NCBI GenBank assembly: GCA_036362985.1
Contig: JAYGXS010000002.1
Coordinates: forward strand, 95,340,687-95,404,686
Direction: 5' to 3'
From: Ligula intestinalis
Taxonomy: Eukaryota; Platyhelminthes; Cestoda; Diphyllobothriidea; Diphyllobothriidae
DNA: 64,000 nucleotides
This document shows, one piece after another, positions 53,486 to 63,344 of the stretch (positions are counted from its first letter, which is position 1; the number at the start of each line of letters is the position of its first letter). A program made the position numbers and the translations under genes. The notes under the pieces are model-generated. The model saw only the letters and a list, made by a program, of their open reading frames with translations. It was not told the origin of the DNA and made no database searches.

Positions 53486-53632
53486 TCAACGCCGGCTTCT
53501 CAAAATCTGGGAAATTGTAGCCATTGTTTCATCGAGAATATTTTCAAGTACATCTAGCTCAACTCCGAGTGGCTGGACGTCTAAAATCGAACATTCCACA
53601 GTGCCTGTACTCTTGGATGTGTGCTCCGCGGC
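53486..53632 (-). CDS. Terminal exon of an unrecognised minus-strand gene
   Basis: A CCCTTGGCAG acceptor opens a 48-residue frame ending in TGA: AAEHTSKSTGTVEC, ILDVQPLGVELDVLENI, LDETMATISQILRSRR. The second half is a heptad-like amphipathic helix with a basic end. It starts in phase 0, the phase in which the exon at 53997-54104 ends. I do not recognise the family. A small helical adaptor or coiled-coil subunit is possible, but this is only inference. Confidence 0.62.
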   Translation of the reverse strand, partial: AAEHTSKSTGTVECSILDVQPLGVELDVLENILDETMATISQILRSRR

Positions 53633-53996
53633 CTGCCAAGGGAAAATTAGCAGTAAAAAATTTAAGTCTAGTCTGTATGCTCTCATTCTGTTACCAAAAA
53701 GAGTAAAGGCCTGTGGAGTGGTGCTGACTTAGAGGTGCATGTATAGGCGGCTCTTATTTAAATTTTATGCAGAGTCTTACAAGTTCTCATGCAATTCTTG
53801 TAATATTCTAAGGTTAGCATAATGTCAACAGGGTTCCAGCATCAATATGCTAAGAAGAAAGTCAGAAAATCATTAAAATGATTCGAAAACTACGCCTAAT
53901 ATCGATTCCTTGAATTCAAACAAGGTTCAGATTAGACACGGACAATTCAAGCAAAACGTTAAGTACAAAGTTAGGTAAAAGGTCGGCAGAACTTAC

Positions 53997-54104
53997 ACTA
54001 CTGGCGACCGGCAGTTGCGTGATAGCTGAAAAAGGGTCAAAACTATGGTTGATTTCGAAAGGCGCCAAAATTTGTTTCATATCTTGCGTAAAATTACGAG
54101 GCAA
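53997..54104 (-). CDS. Penultimate exon of the same unrecognised gene
   Basis: After a CAATAAAAG acceptor, 36 codons run in phase 0 to a perfect AGT before GTAAGT donor: LPRNFTQDMKQILAPFE, INHSFDPFSAITQLPVASS. No stop, good codon structure, phase 0 at both ends. The intron to the terminal exon is 364 bases. Upstream the sequence passes directly into the AT-rich repeat at 54.1 kb. Confidence 0.62.
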
Positions 54105-54129
54105 CTTTTATTGAAAGGAAACATCCCGA

Positions 54130-55070
54130 GTACCGATTAGTGCGTTATTTTGGTGGAATCCTACTTTGGGTCGCAGGAATTGATTAAATAATCTAATGTT
54201 TTCGAAACCAAATCAGGCATCATAAATAAACACGGAAATTTCCTAACATTTCTTACTTGCTTATAGTTTATTGGGTCTGACAAATTCGGAGATTTTTTTG
54301 CTGATTAATACTTTAAAGATTATTGGGTCTCTTGATATTCCTGAAAAAAATTTGATGGTAAGAAGGTCGTCTACGTCGACTTTGCTGAGTTCCAACTTAC
54401 CATTCTGGAATTAGATTAGTGTAAAACGTGGCGCGAAGCGCCGCCTTCACCTGCAATTTACATGCGCAACAACTTAACGTTAGTTTATTTTATTTGGTTT
54501 ATTAAACTTATTTACATCATGTTCAGTTTTCAGTTCATTATTATGTTTGCTATTTTTATTTTAGTTTACGATTATTTTCCAGTTAAGTAAGATTAACTTA
54601 CTTTAGTTTACGTTTTTAATTGGTATAGATTGGTTAGTTATTTCTTAATTTAGTTATTTCCCAATATTTACATGATTGCACTTTTTAATTATGGCACGCT
54701 TTTCTGTTGGCAAACAATAGACTGAAATGATGTGTTTCGCAGATCTGAAAAAGGAACGACTGAATTCCGCTCAACCAACAAAGCAAGGTGTCCCTGAGGC
54801 GATGGTAGAGTAGCAAGCTCAATAACCAAATGTTCTGGGGCGAATCTCGGAGTTTTAATCCTTAAGATTGGGTATGAATGGCTGATGAAGGCTAAAAGGC
54901 CACAAATGGCCATTCTGGTCTCCCTTATAGATTATTTAAATAAATATTCCTGTATTTTCTGTTTTTAAACTTTATTTTTGTATTTAAATTTCGCTTACTT
55001 TGCATTGCCCAGACTGTATACTCTTTATTAAACCGGGCTCCTTATGGCAGAAGGAAGGGCATTCACGTGC
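54130..55070. repeat. Long AT-rich repeat, copy 1 (pair with 62110-62790)
   Basis: Shares with the second copy ATAGTTTATTGGGT.TGACAAATT, TTGATATTCCTGAAAAAA, TTACCATTCTG.A.TTA, CAGTTCATTATTATG.TTGCTA, GTTATTTCCCAATATTT and CTTTGCATTGCCC.GACTG. A SINE interrupts it at about 54711-54931. Confidence 0.75.
54711..54935 (+). repeat. tRNA-derived SINE inserted in the AT-rich repeat
   Basis: It lies between AATAG and TATAG (short target duplication) exactly where the 62-kb copy is uninterrupted. The tRNA-like head is diverged (GCGATGGTAGAGTAGC, then GGGGCGAATCTCGG). The tail GGCCACAAATGGCCATTCTGG matches the SINE tail at 3.7 and 16.2 kb. Confidence 0.65.
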
Positions 55071-55134
55071 TGGACTTGGACTCAAATTAAGACTCTACCA
55101 GTAGAAGAGAATCTGCGAGTTCCAGGAAGCAGTT

Positions 55135-55290
55135 GAGAAGAAGATGCGATCACTGGAACAAGAGTTTTATTTGCCTAACGTTTCGGACCCCCTCAGGAAT
55201 CCTTAATCATTGGTGATGCTAAAATAGCCATGGTCATGCGCAGATGGGTTGCAGACATGCGCAGGCTGCATGGTATTTCTACAGAAAATG
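55135..55290 (-). repeat. PLE terminus, inverted relative to 57550-57715
   Basis: On the minus strand it shares CATCTGCGCATGACCAT, GGATTCC, GAAACG, AAATAAAACTCTTGTTCCAG and TGATCGCATC with the 57.6-kb copy. It follows the AT-rich repeat, as at 62.8 kb. Confidence 0.65.
55181..55215 (-). ncRNA. Hammerhead-like motif with extended core, minus copy
   Basis: Minus strand: CAATGATTAA, then GGATTCC, loop TGAG, GGGGTCC, GAAA, CGTT, AGGC. Helix II is seven pairs including wobbles. The first core word is degenerate and carries about three extra bases, so this is only hammerhead-like. Confidence 0.35.
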
Positions 55291-57189
55291 GACTATCTCA
55301 TGCAATCTTACTATTTTTACATATAACTCCCTTTTACTCAAACACAGCCCAAGCTGTGGACCCTTACAGCAATAAAGTTATGATCGTTCTTCACAATAGG
55401 GCATATTATTATTTTTGAAGGAACATAACGTTTTATAGAAACATCAGCTTTGTTAACGAAGTAGAAAATTCCGAAAAAGTGAAAATCGGGCGAACAACGT
55501 AAACTTAAGGTTTACATGTAGAAAAAGCCCGTTCATGCAAAATAACTGTGTAAATAAAGCAGCACTACTAGAATAACGTTGGAAATAGTCATTTATCAAG
55601 TTTTCGAATAAATATGCTCCCATATTACGTGCAATATAATGTATGACTGTTACCGACGAGCCTAAATTTCGAATATGTATTCTCATATGTTTTCACGAGT
55701 ACTGGTAGTTGTTTCTTTCGTTTATGAATCGCCTGACTTATGTTAGACTAAGGCAACCACGTTTTCGCTTGATATGCCCCCATTGGGAGATCACAGGAGT
55801 AATATGGGTCACTTGCAAACATGCCAGTCGGTGACTAAAAAATTTAAATAAAATTGTCGGGAACAATTGTAAACGTACCATTTTTTGTACCCTAAGAGTA
55901 ATTGCCTGCCGCTATATTTTTTGTAATTATTTCGATATTCCTATTATAAAGAGGTTCAGATCTTCCATGAAGTTCTCCTTAAGACTTTACGATTTTCACT
56001 GGCTTTAGTCAATTGACCATAAATAATGAGTATATTCTATGTGCTTACCAAAACCTTCAAAATAAGATAAATCTTGAAAGCTTTTACGTAAATAACCATT
56101 TTTCTCATGCAGCTGTCTTTGTGTGTCATAGTCTCAGAACCACCCAATCATGTGAATTCATTGCCGAGAAAAATAAACGTCTACTACAAAAGTCGCGAAT
56201 AAATATGCTCAAAATCGATTAAGAAAAATTCTTCAAAGAGTAAACTCTTGAAAAAAGCTTTACTCATATATTTTGGCGTCTGATGTTTGCGAACTTTAAT
56301 TTTTTGATGACAAAGTCAAGGTCAGAATGTGAAATGTTGACAAGTGAATTGATTTCCCTAACAATTAGAGATATCTCTTCCATCATAAATGAAAGAGCTA
56401 CTTGTTTTATCTAAAACAGAACAGTTTTTAGCATATTTTTTTACTTTTAAACTAAGTTCTTCAGTAATAAATACAAAGTAGAGTGGCAATAATATCAACG
56501 GCGATTTTTGAATAAACTGTTTCGCAATGTCCCGTGACAGCTCTGTCAAACGTTTATTGAGTTAACTCTCTCCAACTTCATATCGATTGTACAATTAATT
56601 TGGTTACCATATACTAATAAAGTTCTCAAACGCATTCCTTGCCTGCAACCCCTGAGATATAAGCTATACATTTAATATGGAGCAACGTAAAGAACAACTT
56701 CAAAAGTTTATTACTCAATTTAATGGCACAAAACTTGGCAGATTTGCAAAATATAATTTTTCAAACTTTTTTCGCTCTTCTATTCCCAACAGTAATGCGC
56801 CATCTCCTTATTACACTAACCTCAATTTCATCGATGGAAAACAAAATTTTCCGTTTTGTGAACAGATAAAATAAACGATTTTCTGCTCTTCATTAATGTT
56901 CTTTTATAGTACAACATGCACACGCAAGAAGTTCTTTTCCGCAGCGTTTAATAACATAGGAAATTCCTCGGATACCAAAAAACGCTGAATTTCGCCCATT
57001 TTCGCCTCTATTTTCTCCCAGTATTCTGATCTGAACGTAATTAAATTCTAGTAAACAACATTTTGCGACACAATTTAACCCGATGAACTAACTAGGCAAC
57101 CTCAAGTGTGCGTTAAATCTTCCCATCCCCAAACTTGCATCAGATATGCAATCTATTTTAGTTTCTAGTGGTCATCCGCGTATGTGTGA
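55291..57189. other. About 1.9 kb AT-rich, unassigned
   Basis: Flanked by the inverted PLE termini at 55.2 and 57.6 kb, but contains no RT or nuclease segment. Open frames at 56.0 and 56.7 kb look random. Confidence 0.45.
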
Positions 57190-57549
57190 TGATTGTTTAC
57201 TTCTGTAGCGCGCGCTCGGGTCTTAAATGATGCGGTACTGGCTTGACACCGCGAATTTGATTCAATAATTGCCACAATTGCCATGTCAGCGTCAGACGCG
57301 GGCCTGATAATGGCGTGACAATTATGCCCGCTGTCGTCAGAGTTGTTGCTGCGCCCGGCCCTTCCAACGTGACTGATTCCCTTGCTCAGGAAACTTCTCA
57401 GTACACCGTAGGGGAACGCCAAATCGATGCGCTTGTTAAATTGACTACGGGCCTGAGAACTATGACTCCAGCAGCTCGCGGCTCACCAAGCGGTGGCTAA
57501 AGAAGTGGAAATTAGCACACACACGGATGACCACTATGAACTATAAATA
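57190..57549. other. GC-richer segment before the PLE terminus
   Basis: Open frames on both strands (for example 57315-57500 +). Composition and position suggest the internal end of the PLE or a SINE-like unit. No family match. Confidence 0.35.
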
Positions 57550-57715
57550 CAATGCAGCTTGTGCACGTCTCCACCCCATCTGCGCATGACCATAACTATG
57601 TTATCAGCACTCATGATTCAGGATTCCCCAAGGAATCCGAAACGCCGGGCAAATAAAACTCTTGTTCCAGTGATCGCATCCTCCTCCTCTTCTTCTTCTT
57701 CTTCTTCTAAGATTC
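57550..57715 (+). repeat. PLE terminus, plus copy, with (CTT)n
   Basis: Partner of 55135-55290. Ends in CCTCCTCCTCTTCTTCTTC at 57679-57710, a purine/pyrimidine tract like those after other PLE termini in this window. Confidence 0.65.
57607..57650 (+). ncRNA. Hammerhead-like motif with extended core, plus copy
   Basis: CTCATGA (57610-57616), TTCA, GGATTCC, loop CCAA, GGAATCC, GAAA (57639-57642), CGCC. Helix II is seven perfect pairs. G5 is C here, and the extra TTCA between core and helix II departs from the consensus. Confidence 0.4.
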
Positions 57716-57879
57716 TACCGTTATTTTTATGCAGGTAACTCAAATGTCGGGGGTTCTGTCGTGTTTTTCCACTGCTTGGAAGGAGTAACTTACAAATAGC
57801 ATGCGAACAACACACGGCGCAGTTTATAAATCGCAAAGCGCAAGGCCAACGGTCTCAACAAAAAAGCTGGTGTCCATGA

Positions 57880-58023
57880 AAAAAAACACGCTTCAAGAAA
57901 GATAAAAGCGCAGGTTTCGGGTACGCACAGCAGCCCAGATTCCGTTCGATTTCGGTTGCTTCCAGAGACGGAGTGTGGATGGTCAAACTTGCCGCTGTAA
58001 CGGCCTCATCGAGTTTCCACAGT
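57880..58023 (-). CDS. Candidate internal exon, unrecognised
   Basis: A CTGTTATTTTGACAG acceptor opens a minus-strand frame (phase 2 entry): LWKLDEAVTAASLTIHTPS, LEATEIERNLGCCAYP. Codon structure is good for about 45 codons. The donor is unclear: GTACCC at 57924 gives phase 2, while a later GTTTTT gives phase 0 and would join 54104. It could belong to the gene ending at 53486. Confidence 0.4.
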
Positions 58024-60220
58024 CTGTCAAAATAACAGAAATGCAATAAGTAGACGCCCTTTCACGTGAAATACATACGTGCACACAGCATCGGGGCGAA
58101 TTTAACTTTTGTTCAGATAGATCAGGTTCCAGTACCTACATTTCTTCCACTGCTTCATGGTATGCTAAACCTTAAACAGAGTCAGAGGCGGATTTAAGAA
58201 AGAACGCTGCATTGCAGTAAAAAAGAGAAACCAGAGAAGCATAGAAAAAGGTAGACTGCCTGAGCTAGGTATAGTAGAAAGAGCATAAGTATAATGGGAA
58301 TTACAGTATTGCGAGTGCTGCAAGCGAAATGCCGCAATTTGCAGAAGACTAGTACTTACTCGCAAATCAATATTAAGTAGGGTTGCATTACTACTTATCG
58401 TTCAGTCTAATCCCAAATCTTTTCACTCACGCCAGGATGCCGGCTCCTCAATGAGCTTCCTTCTGACAGCTTACAAAATGTAGATTCTGTGAAAAATGGC
58501 TACTTAAATAATATGCATTTTTATCATTGATTATACCTGCTTGCATAAATTCAAATACATTTTCTAGAAAAAATCCACAAAAGTATTCTTCCTTGTACTT
58601 GGTTGGTAGCAAATAAGGCTTACTTTAAATGTAATACTTCAAAAAGGGCAGCCTTCCGTTTCAGAAAAAGTTATAATCATCATAATTTCACGACTGTGAA
58701 GTGTTCATTCATAATACATTTTAGCTGTCAGTTTATTAATGCTGCCTGTAGTGTATACAGCATGATCCACATCTATTGCAAAATGTTATGACAACTATGC
58801 CATCTTTTCTTCAAACCGTACACAAACAATTTTTCTCCTTAAAACCTAATGTACGCAGCATGCTGTTTGGGAACCCTGAATTCAGGTACACAGTCGGTAA
58901 ATTTAGAAAATATTCGGCAATTTAAAATTTTTTAAAACCGAAAACTAACATTTCTTCAAGCATAAATTTAAAGAAGGCGTAATTTGCTACCGAACGAGTA
59001 CAAGAAATAATTTTGTCGTGCATGTTTTCCAAAAATATATTTAAATGGATACAAGCAGTAAAAATCAATGATAAAAACGCATATTAGTTAAGTAGCCGTT
59101 TGTTAAGGAATCTACTTTTTTAAGGGGTCAGGAGAAAGCTCCTTAAAAAGCGAGCATCCTGACGTGATCGATTAGACTGCACGATAATCAATATTGCTTG
59201 CGAGTGATTACCAGTCTTGGAAAATTGCAGCGCTCTACTGTAATGTTTTTCTTTGAGTTCATTATCAGTTTCGTGCATAGGCAATATTTAAACCAAACTG
59301 CATGATCCATCGCAACGGAAGACCTGGCGCCTGAAATCTGGAAAAATCTGGCAGCAAAGATGGCACTGGAAAATCGATAAACTTTGAGCTAAGCATACAA
59401 AATAAAATAAGCTGTTTCATCTAGATATTCAGAGCTCCCCAGTATGGGTTGTGATGACACATAAAGACTGACATGACTTCTTTTCGTTTAAGGATTGTTG
59501 TGAATCAGGCATGCCCGCAAACAAAATCGCATTGCCTGGAGATTTGAATCCAGATCCTTTAGTCTCTACGCCTTAAAACAAACGCACTATCGCAAGGTAA
59601 TAGTTTACAAAGACTTTGAGTGCAGATCTAAGGCAACTGGAAAGGTCCAGTTCTGACTTTAAATTGGACAAGTCAAACTGTACTTTCAGAATTATTAGGG
59701 CAACAGATTGCAGCAAATATGTGTGTCTTATTAACATCAGTATGTAGTTCAGTGGATACCTGGTTGACGAGTTTAATCCATTCCAGCACCAGCGAGCTCG
59801 CCTTGCGAAACGTAGCCAATCAGACTGCATCAATTTACTGATTGGCTGCAAGCGACTGACGACCCACACACTGGGTGCAAGACTCAACGGTGGACACGGG
59901 CTCACATACGTACCAACCACTCTTAAACTGAGCGGAAGCTAGTCAATCGAAACGAATTTACCTGAAATACTCGTAGATAGAGCTGCTCGTCATCCGAGAC
60001 CACTATAATTATTAACGAGAGTAAAGGTGCAAAACCATGAACGACAAAGAAATACACTCAGGGAAATGCAGCACCGATTTGAAGTTTTGCAAGCTGAAGC
60101 CAACATTTCCACGAAGTTTTGCTAAAGTTCTCTTGAGCTCGTTTGTTTAGACGTTTGTGTTTAAATCAGGCCTTAAATATCAGGTTGCCAGAATAACAGC
60201 CCTGTAACGATAGTTTTTAT
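58024..60220. other. About 2.2 kb, AT-rich, unassigned
   Basis: No exon, repeat pair or motif recognised. A B-box-like GGATTCAAATCTCC (minus strand near 59545) may be a decayed tRNA-derived repeat. Confidence 0.4.
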
Positions 60221-61350
60221 GTGTATATCCTGTCAGTACGGCACAGAAGAGAAGTCCGTCCTCGAATCAGAATAAACGAGAGAAAACGCGCGAAAGTGCC
60301 ATCACAGAAGGGTAAGCGCGACCTTCAAGGGCCGACACCACGCGAGGATGCAGGGAGTTGCGTGTCCGCGAGACACGGCCTCCGGGTTCTGCGACACTGG
60401 GGTCACCGCACGATGCCTGCTGGTGTGGGCCACTCGCGGAGGGGTCAATAGTGAACGAAAAATGCTGACCCTTAAATATGCGGCTGCGAACAGAAGACGC
60501 ACAGAAGGCCCGAGACGAGATTCTGTGACCAACACGAGAGCGCGCTGCCGATGACAGAAGGACGAGCTACCGGACACAGAGCTGATGTACAAGCAGAAAT
60601 AGTTACAGTTACGTATAATCTACTATTTTGTCTGCCTTCTCTTCCTAAAATATAACTGGATACATAACAAGTATCAACGCAGGCGTTCACACAGGGTTAC
60701 GACATACCACAAAATCACAAAAAATGCATAGTGGCCGAACACTGCAGTTGCCAACATCTTGTTCTTGAATGAGCCATAAATGCAGTGCTGACGTCGCGCG
60801 CTAATGCCTCATCGTTGGTGGAGTAAGCAAAGAGGGTTGAAATTTGTTTATACTGGACGAAAAAGGGCACAAGATTTGCGTAAAATAATTTTTTAAGCGA
60901 TCGAAGAGCATAAAAATGGCGGCTCAATTTCAAAAGCCTGCGTTCTTAGAAAACAGTAAAGAGCATGGCATGCTTTTTTGGCGTGCACGGCTCTATTTGT
61001 TGCTGCCTACATATACCAGAAAGTGTGTTGCTGTTGTGTCTCGAATACTGTTAAGGGGATGCGAGTGGCGACGCACTCAGAGCCTACGGCCGGAAGCGCA
61101 CCCAGTTAAGTCATGCCTGCAGGCCTGCCACGCGCGCCCCGAGCGCGCTACCGACAACAGAAGACAAGCTGCAGACGGAACGACGCTGCTGTCGGACACG
61201 AGACCAAGCTGCCAGACAAACTGACCTGATGTCCAGACAGGAATTGTGACAGTAAACTATTCTCTGTTATCCTGTCTCCCTTCCCTTCCTAAAATACAAT
61301 AGGGGGACATAACAAGTGTCAAGGCAGATGATCAAACTAGGTTATAACAA
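60221..61350. repeat. GC-rich repeat present as two tandem diverged copies
   Basis: 60524-60710 and 61137-61350 share CGAGAGCGCGCT.CCGA, ACAGAAG, CTGATGT.CA, TTCC.TTCCTAAAATA, ACATAACAAGT.TCAA.GCAG and AGGTTA. The ACATAACA word is also the 3' end of the solo LTR at 50.6 kb. These are probably LTR-retroelement ends; internal genes are absent. Confidence 0.5.
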
Positions 61351-61663
61351 TACTAATGTTCATGAGACTTGGTGGACTTCGGTATGGCAAGTTCTTGTGC
61401 CCTTTTTATAATTTCATGTGGTATGCACGCTATCAAAATGTCTCTCAAAGTATTAATTAAAGCCATCTAGCCACGAACGAGAACTCAAGATTCCCAATTC
61501 AACCTTAGATCTTTCCCTGTATAAAACCACCAGGTGACAGGTACGTGTATTTCTTACCCGGCACATGTTTTTACCCATTAAGAGAACATATGCGTCCTTA
61601 AAAGCTTGGTTCAAGCATTTAAACGAAAACAGTCGACATATGCAAATATAAACTTCTAGAAAC
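61351..61663. other. Unassigned
   Basis: Nothing recognised; would be intron if the following exon is real. Confidence 0.4.
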
Positions 61664-61881
61664 TAACTCTTCCTTGATGGCTGAGAACTGGGCTGCATCG
61701 CTGTTTGCTTCTGCTTTCGCCATATTTGAAACAGTTTGATCTCGACAGTATCCCTCAAACATGTCGCGTCTCTCAAGCAGTTGTGCGTTTCCTTCTAAGA
61801 TGCCCTTGTCCACACAGGGAGTAGCATCGGTACAGCGCGAACTCTGCTTGAGCTCGACTTCAGCATCTATTTGGCGTAGCC
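61664..61881 (-). CDS. Candidate exon, helical protein, unrecognised
   Basis: A very good acceptor (T run then CAG) opens a minus-strand frame in phase 1: LRQIDAEVELKQSS, TDATPCVDKGILEGNAQLLE, RRDMFEGYCRDQTVSNMAK, AEANSDAAQFSAIKEEL. It is rich in Glu, Ala and Gln, and helical. The 3' boundary is uncertain; GTTTCT after EEL gives phase 0. It may be an upstream exon of the gene ending at 53486, though the phases do not join directly to 58023, so at least one exon would be missing. Confidence 0.5.
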
Positions 61882-62109
61882 CTGAAAAAAACAGGAAACG
61901 CATGCTTCTGTCTGTCTAAAATTACCGAGTTAACAAAAAGCTTAACACTCCACAGCTCACTTGAGCTTGCTAAAAGTTAGGTATGTTTTAAAGTAGGCCA
62001 ATTCAGGGGGGGGGGGCATTTTTGGCAACCGTAAACGCAGTTGGTGTATGTGATCCACAGTCCTCGAAGGACTACTACCGCATACTTTGCGACGATAGTT
62101 CAACCCTCG

Positions 62110-62790
62110 CATATAATTCTACTTTGGTTCCCAGAAATCGTTTAAGTAATCGAATGTTTCCGCAACAAAGTAACGTGCCATAAATTAACACAGAAATTTG
62201 CTGATATTTCTCACTGATAGTTTATTGGGTGTGACAAATTTGGCCATTCTTTACTTACCTTATATTTTATTGGGATTCTTGATATTCCTGAAAAAATACG
62301 TTGTACTTAGGGGGTCGTTTCCTTCACATAACCAAGTTCTAGCTTACCATTCTGAAGTTATATTAACATAGTTCGCGGGATAAAGGGCCACACATATCTT
62401 CAAATAACCTGCGAAACACCTTTATGCATGTTGATTTTATTTAGTTGATTCAACTTAGTTTTCAGTTCATTATTATGCTTGCTATTTTTATTCTTGTTTT
62501 GGATCATTTTTAGTTAAGTAACTTTAGTTTAGTTTACGTTTTAAGTTATTTGATTTGAGTTATTTCTTAATTGAGTTATTTCCCAATATTTGCATACTTG
62601 CACAATGAAAATATGACGTGCTACTTTCTGACAAAAATTAGATTACTTAAATGTATTATTCCTGGTTTTTCTACTTTTATAAACTTTTTTCTATTTATCT
62701 TTCCTTCTCTTTGCATTGCCCGGACTGGATACTCTTCATTACTTCCAGTCCTGTATTACAAAAGGAATGATTGAGAAGTAGAAGGCAACT
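62110..62790. repeat. Long AT-rich repeat, copy 2, uninterrupted
   Basis: See 54130-55070. It lacks the SINE and runs directly into a PLE terminus. Confidence 0.75.
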
Positions 62791-63338
62791 TAGACACTAT
62801 GTTTATTTGCCTTACATTTCAAAATCCACCGCGGATTCATCCACAGAGACATATTCACAGAACAGTAGCAGAAACAGTTTGTGTGTGCACAGGGTTCCGC
62901 CGTAAAATCAAAACCTACAGAAAAAATCGATAAATGCGCTGAGTGTGCTCTGATTCGTCGCGTCAGCCATGACCATCTGGCCTTGCGGTGTTGGCATAAA
63001 ATGATGTAGTGGCCCGAATACGGATTGGGTAAATCGTTGCATTTGTTGATAGATTGGGGGCCCGTGAACCATGAATCAATTAATTCTCGGCTTACTCGAT
63101 CGTCACCTCTTGCGAGAATTTCAGCCTCATCATATTTGAATGTATGACCAGGTCTCGTCGAATGAGCCGCAACTTGAGAATTGGCATCATTTTGCCTCAC
63201 TGCTGCCGCGTGTTCGGCAATTCGCGTCTTCATAAGCCTGCCAGTTTCTCCAACGTAGTTGCTTTGCCCGCAACTGCACCAGATCCTGTAGACAACTCCC
63301 GATGTTTCTTGCCATGGCAGGGGGTCTTTTGGTTTCAT
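62790..63338 (-). pseudogene. PLE GIY-YIG nuclease, 3' part of the PLE at the right edge
   Basis: The minus strand reads GVVYRIWCSCGQSNYVGETG, RLMKTRIAEHAAAVRQND, HTFKYDEAEILARGDD and PQSINKCNDLPNPY. This is a full GIY-YIG-type domain (VYRI...NYVGETGR), with the first signature as VYR. 182 codons, open through the domain and on into the terminal repeat before stopping at 62790. It is listed as a pseudogene because the RT before it is frameshifted; the nuclease frame itself is intact. Confidence 0.82.
62809..62850 (-). ncRNA. Decayed hammerhead-like motif at the PLE 3' end
   Basis: Minus strand: GTCT; CTGTGGA; TGAATCCGCGG then TGGATTTT; GAAA; TGTAAGGC. The AATCC/GGATT arms remain. The first core word is mutated (CTGTGGA for CTGATGA). 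It lies inside the 3' end of the nuclease frame. Confidence 0.45.
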
Positions 63339-63344
63339 GATGCC

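Noticed and set aside
57618..57836. Acidic poly-Glu protein on the minus strand
   Set aside because: It comes from translating a (CTT)n microsatellite in a PLE terminus.
59573..59920. 115-codon minus-strand open frame
   Set aside because: No family resemblance, no splice context and composition like surrounding non-coding DNA.
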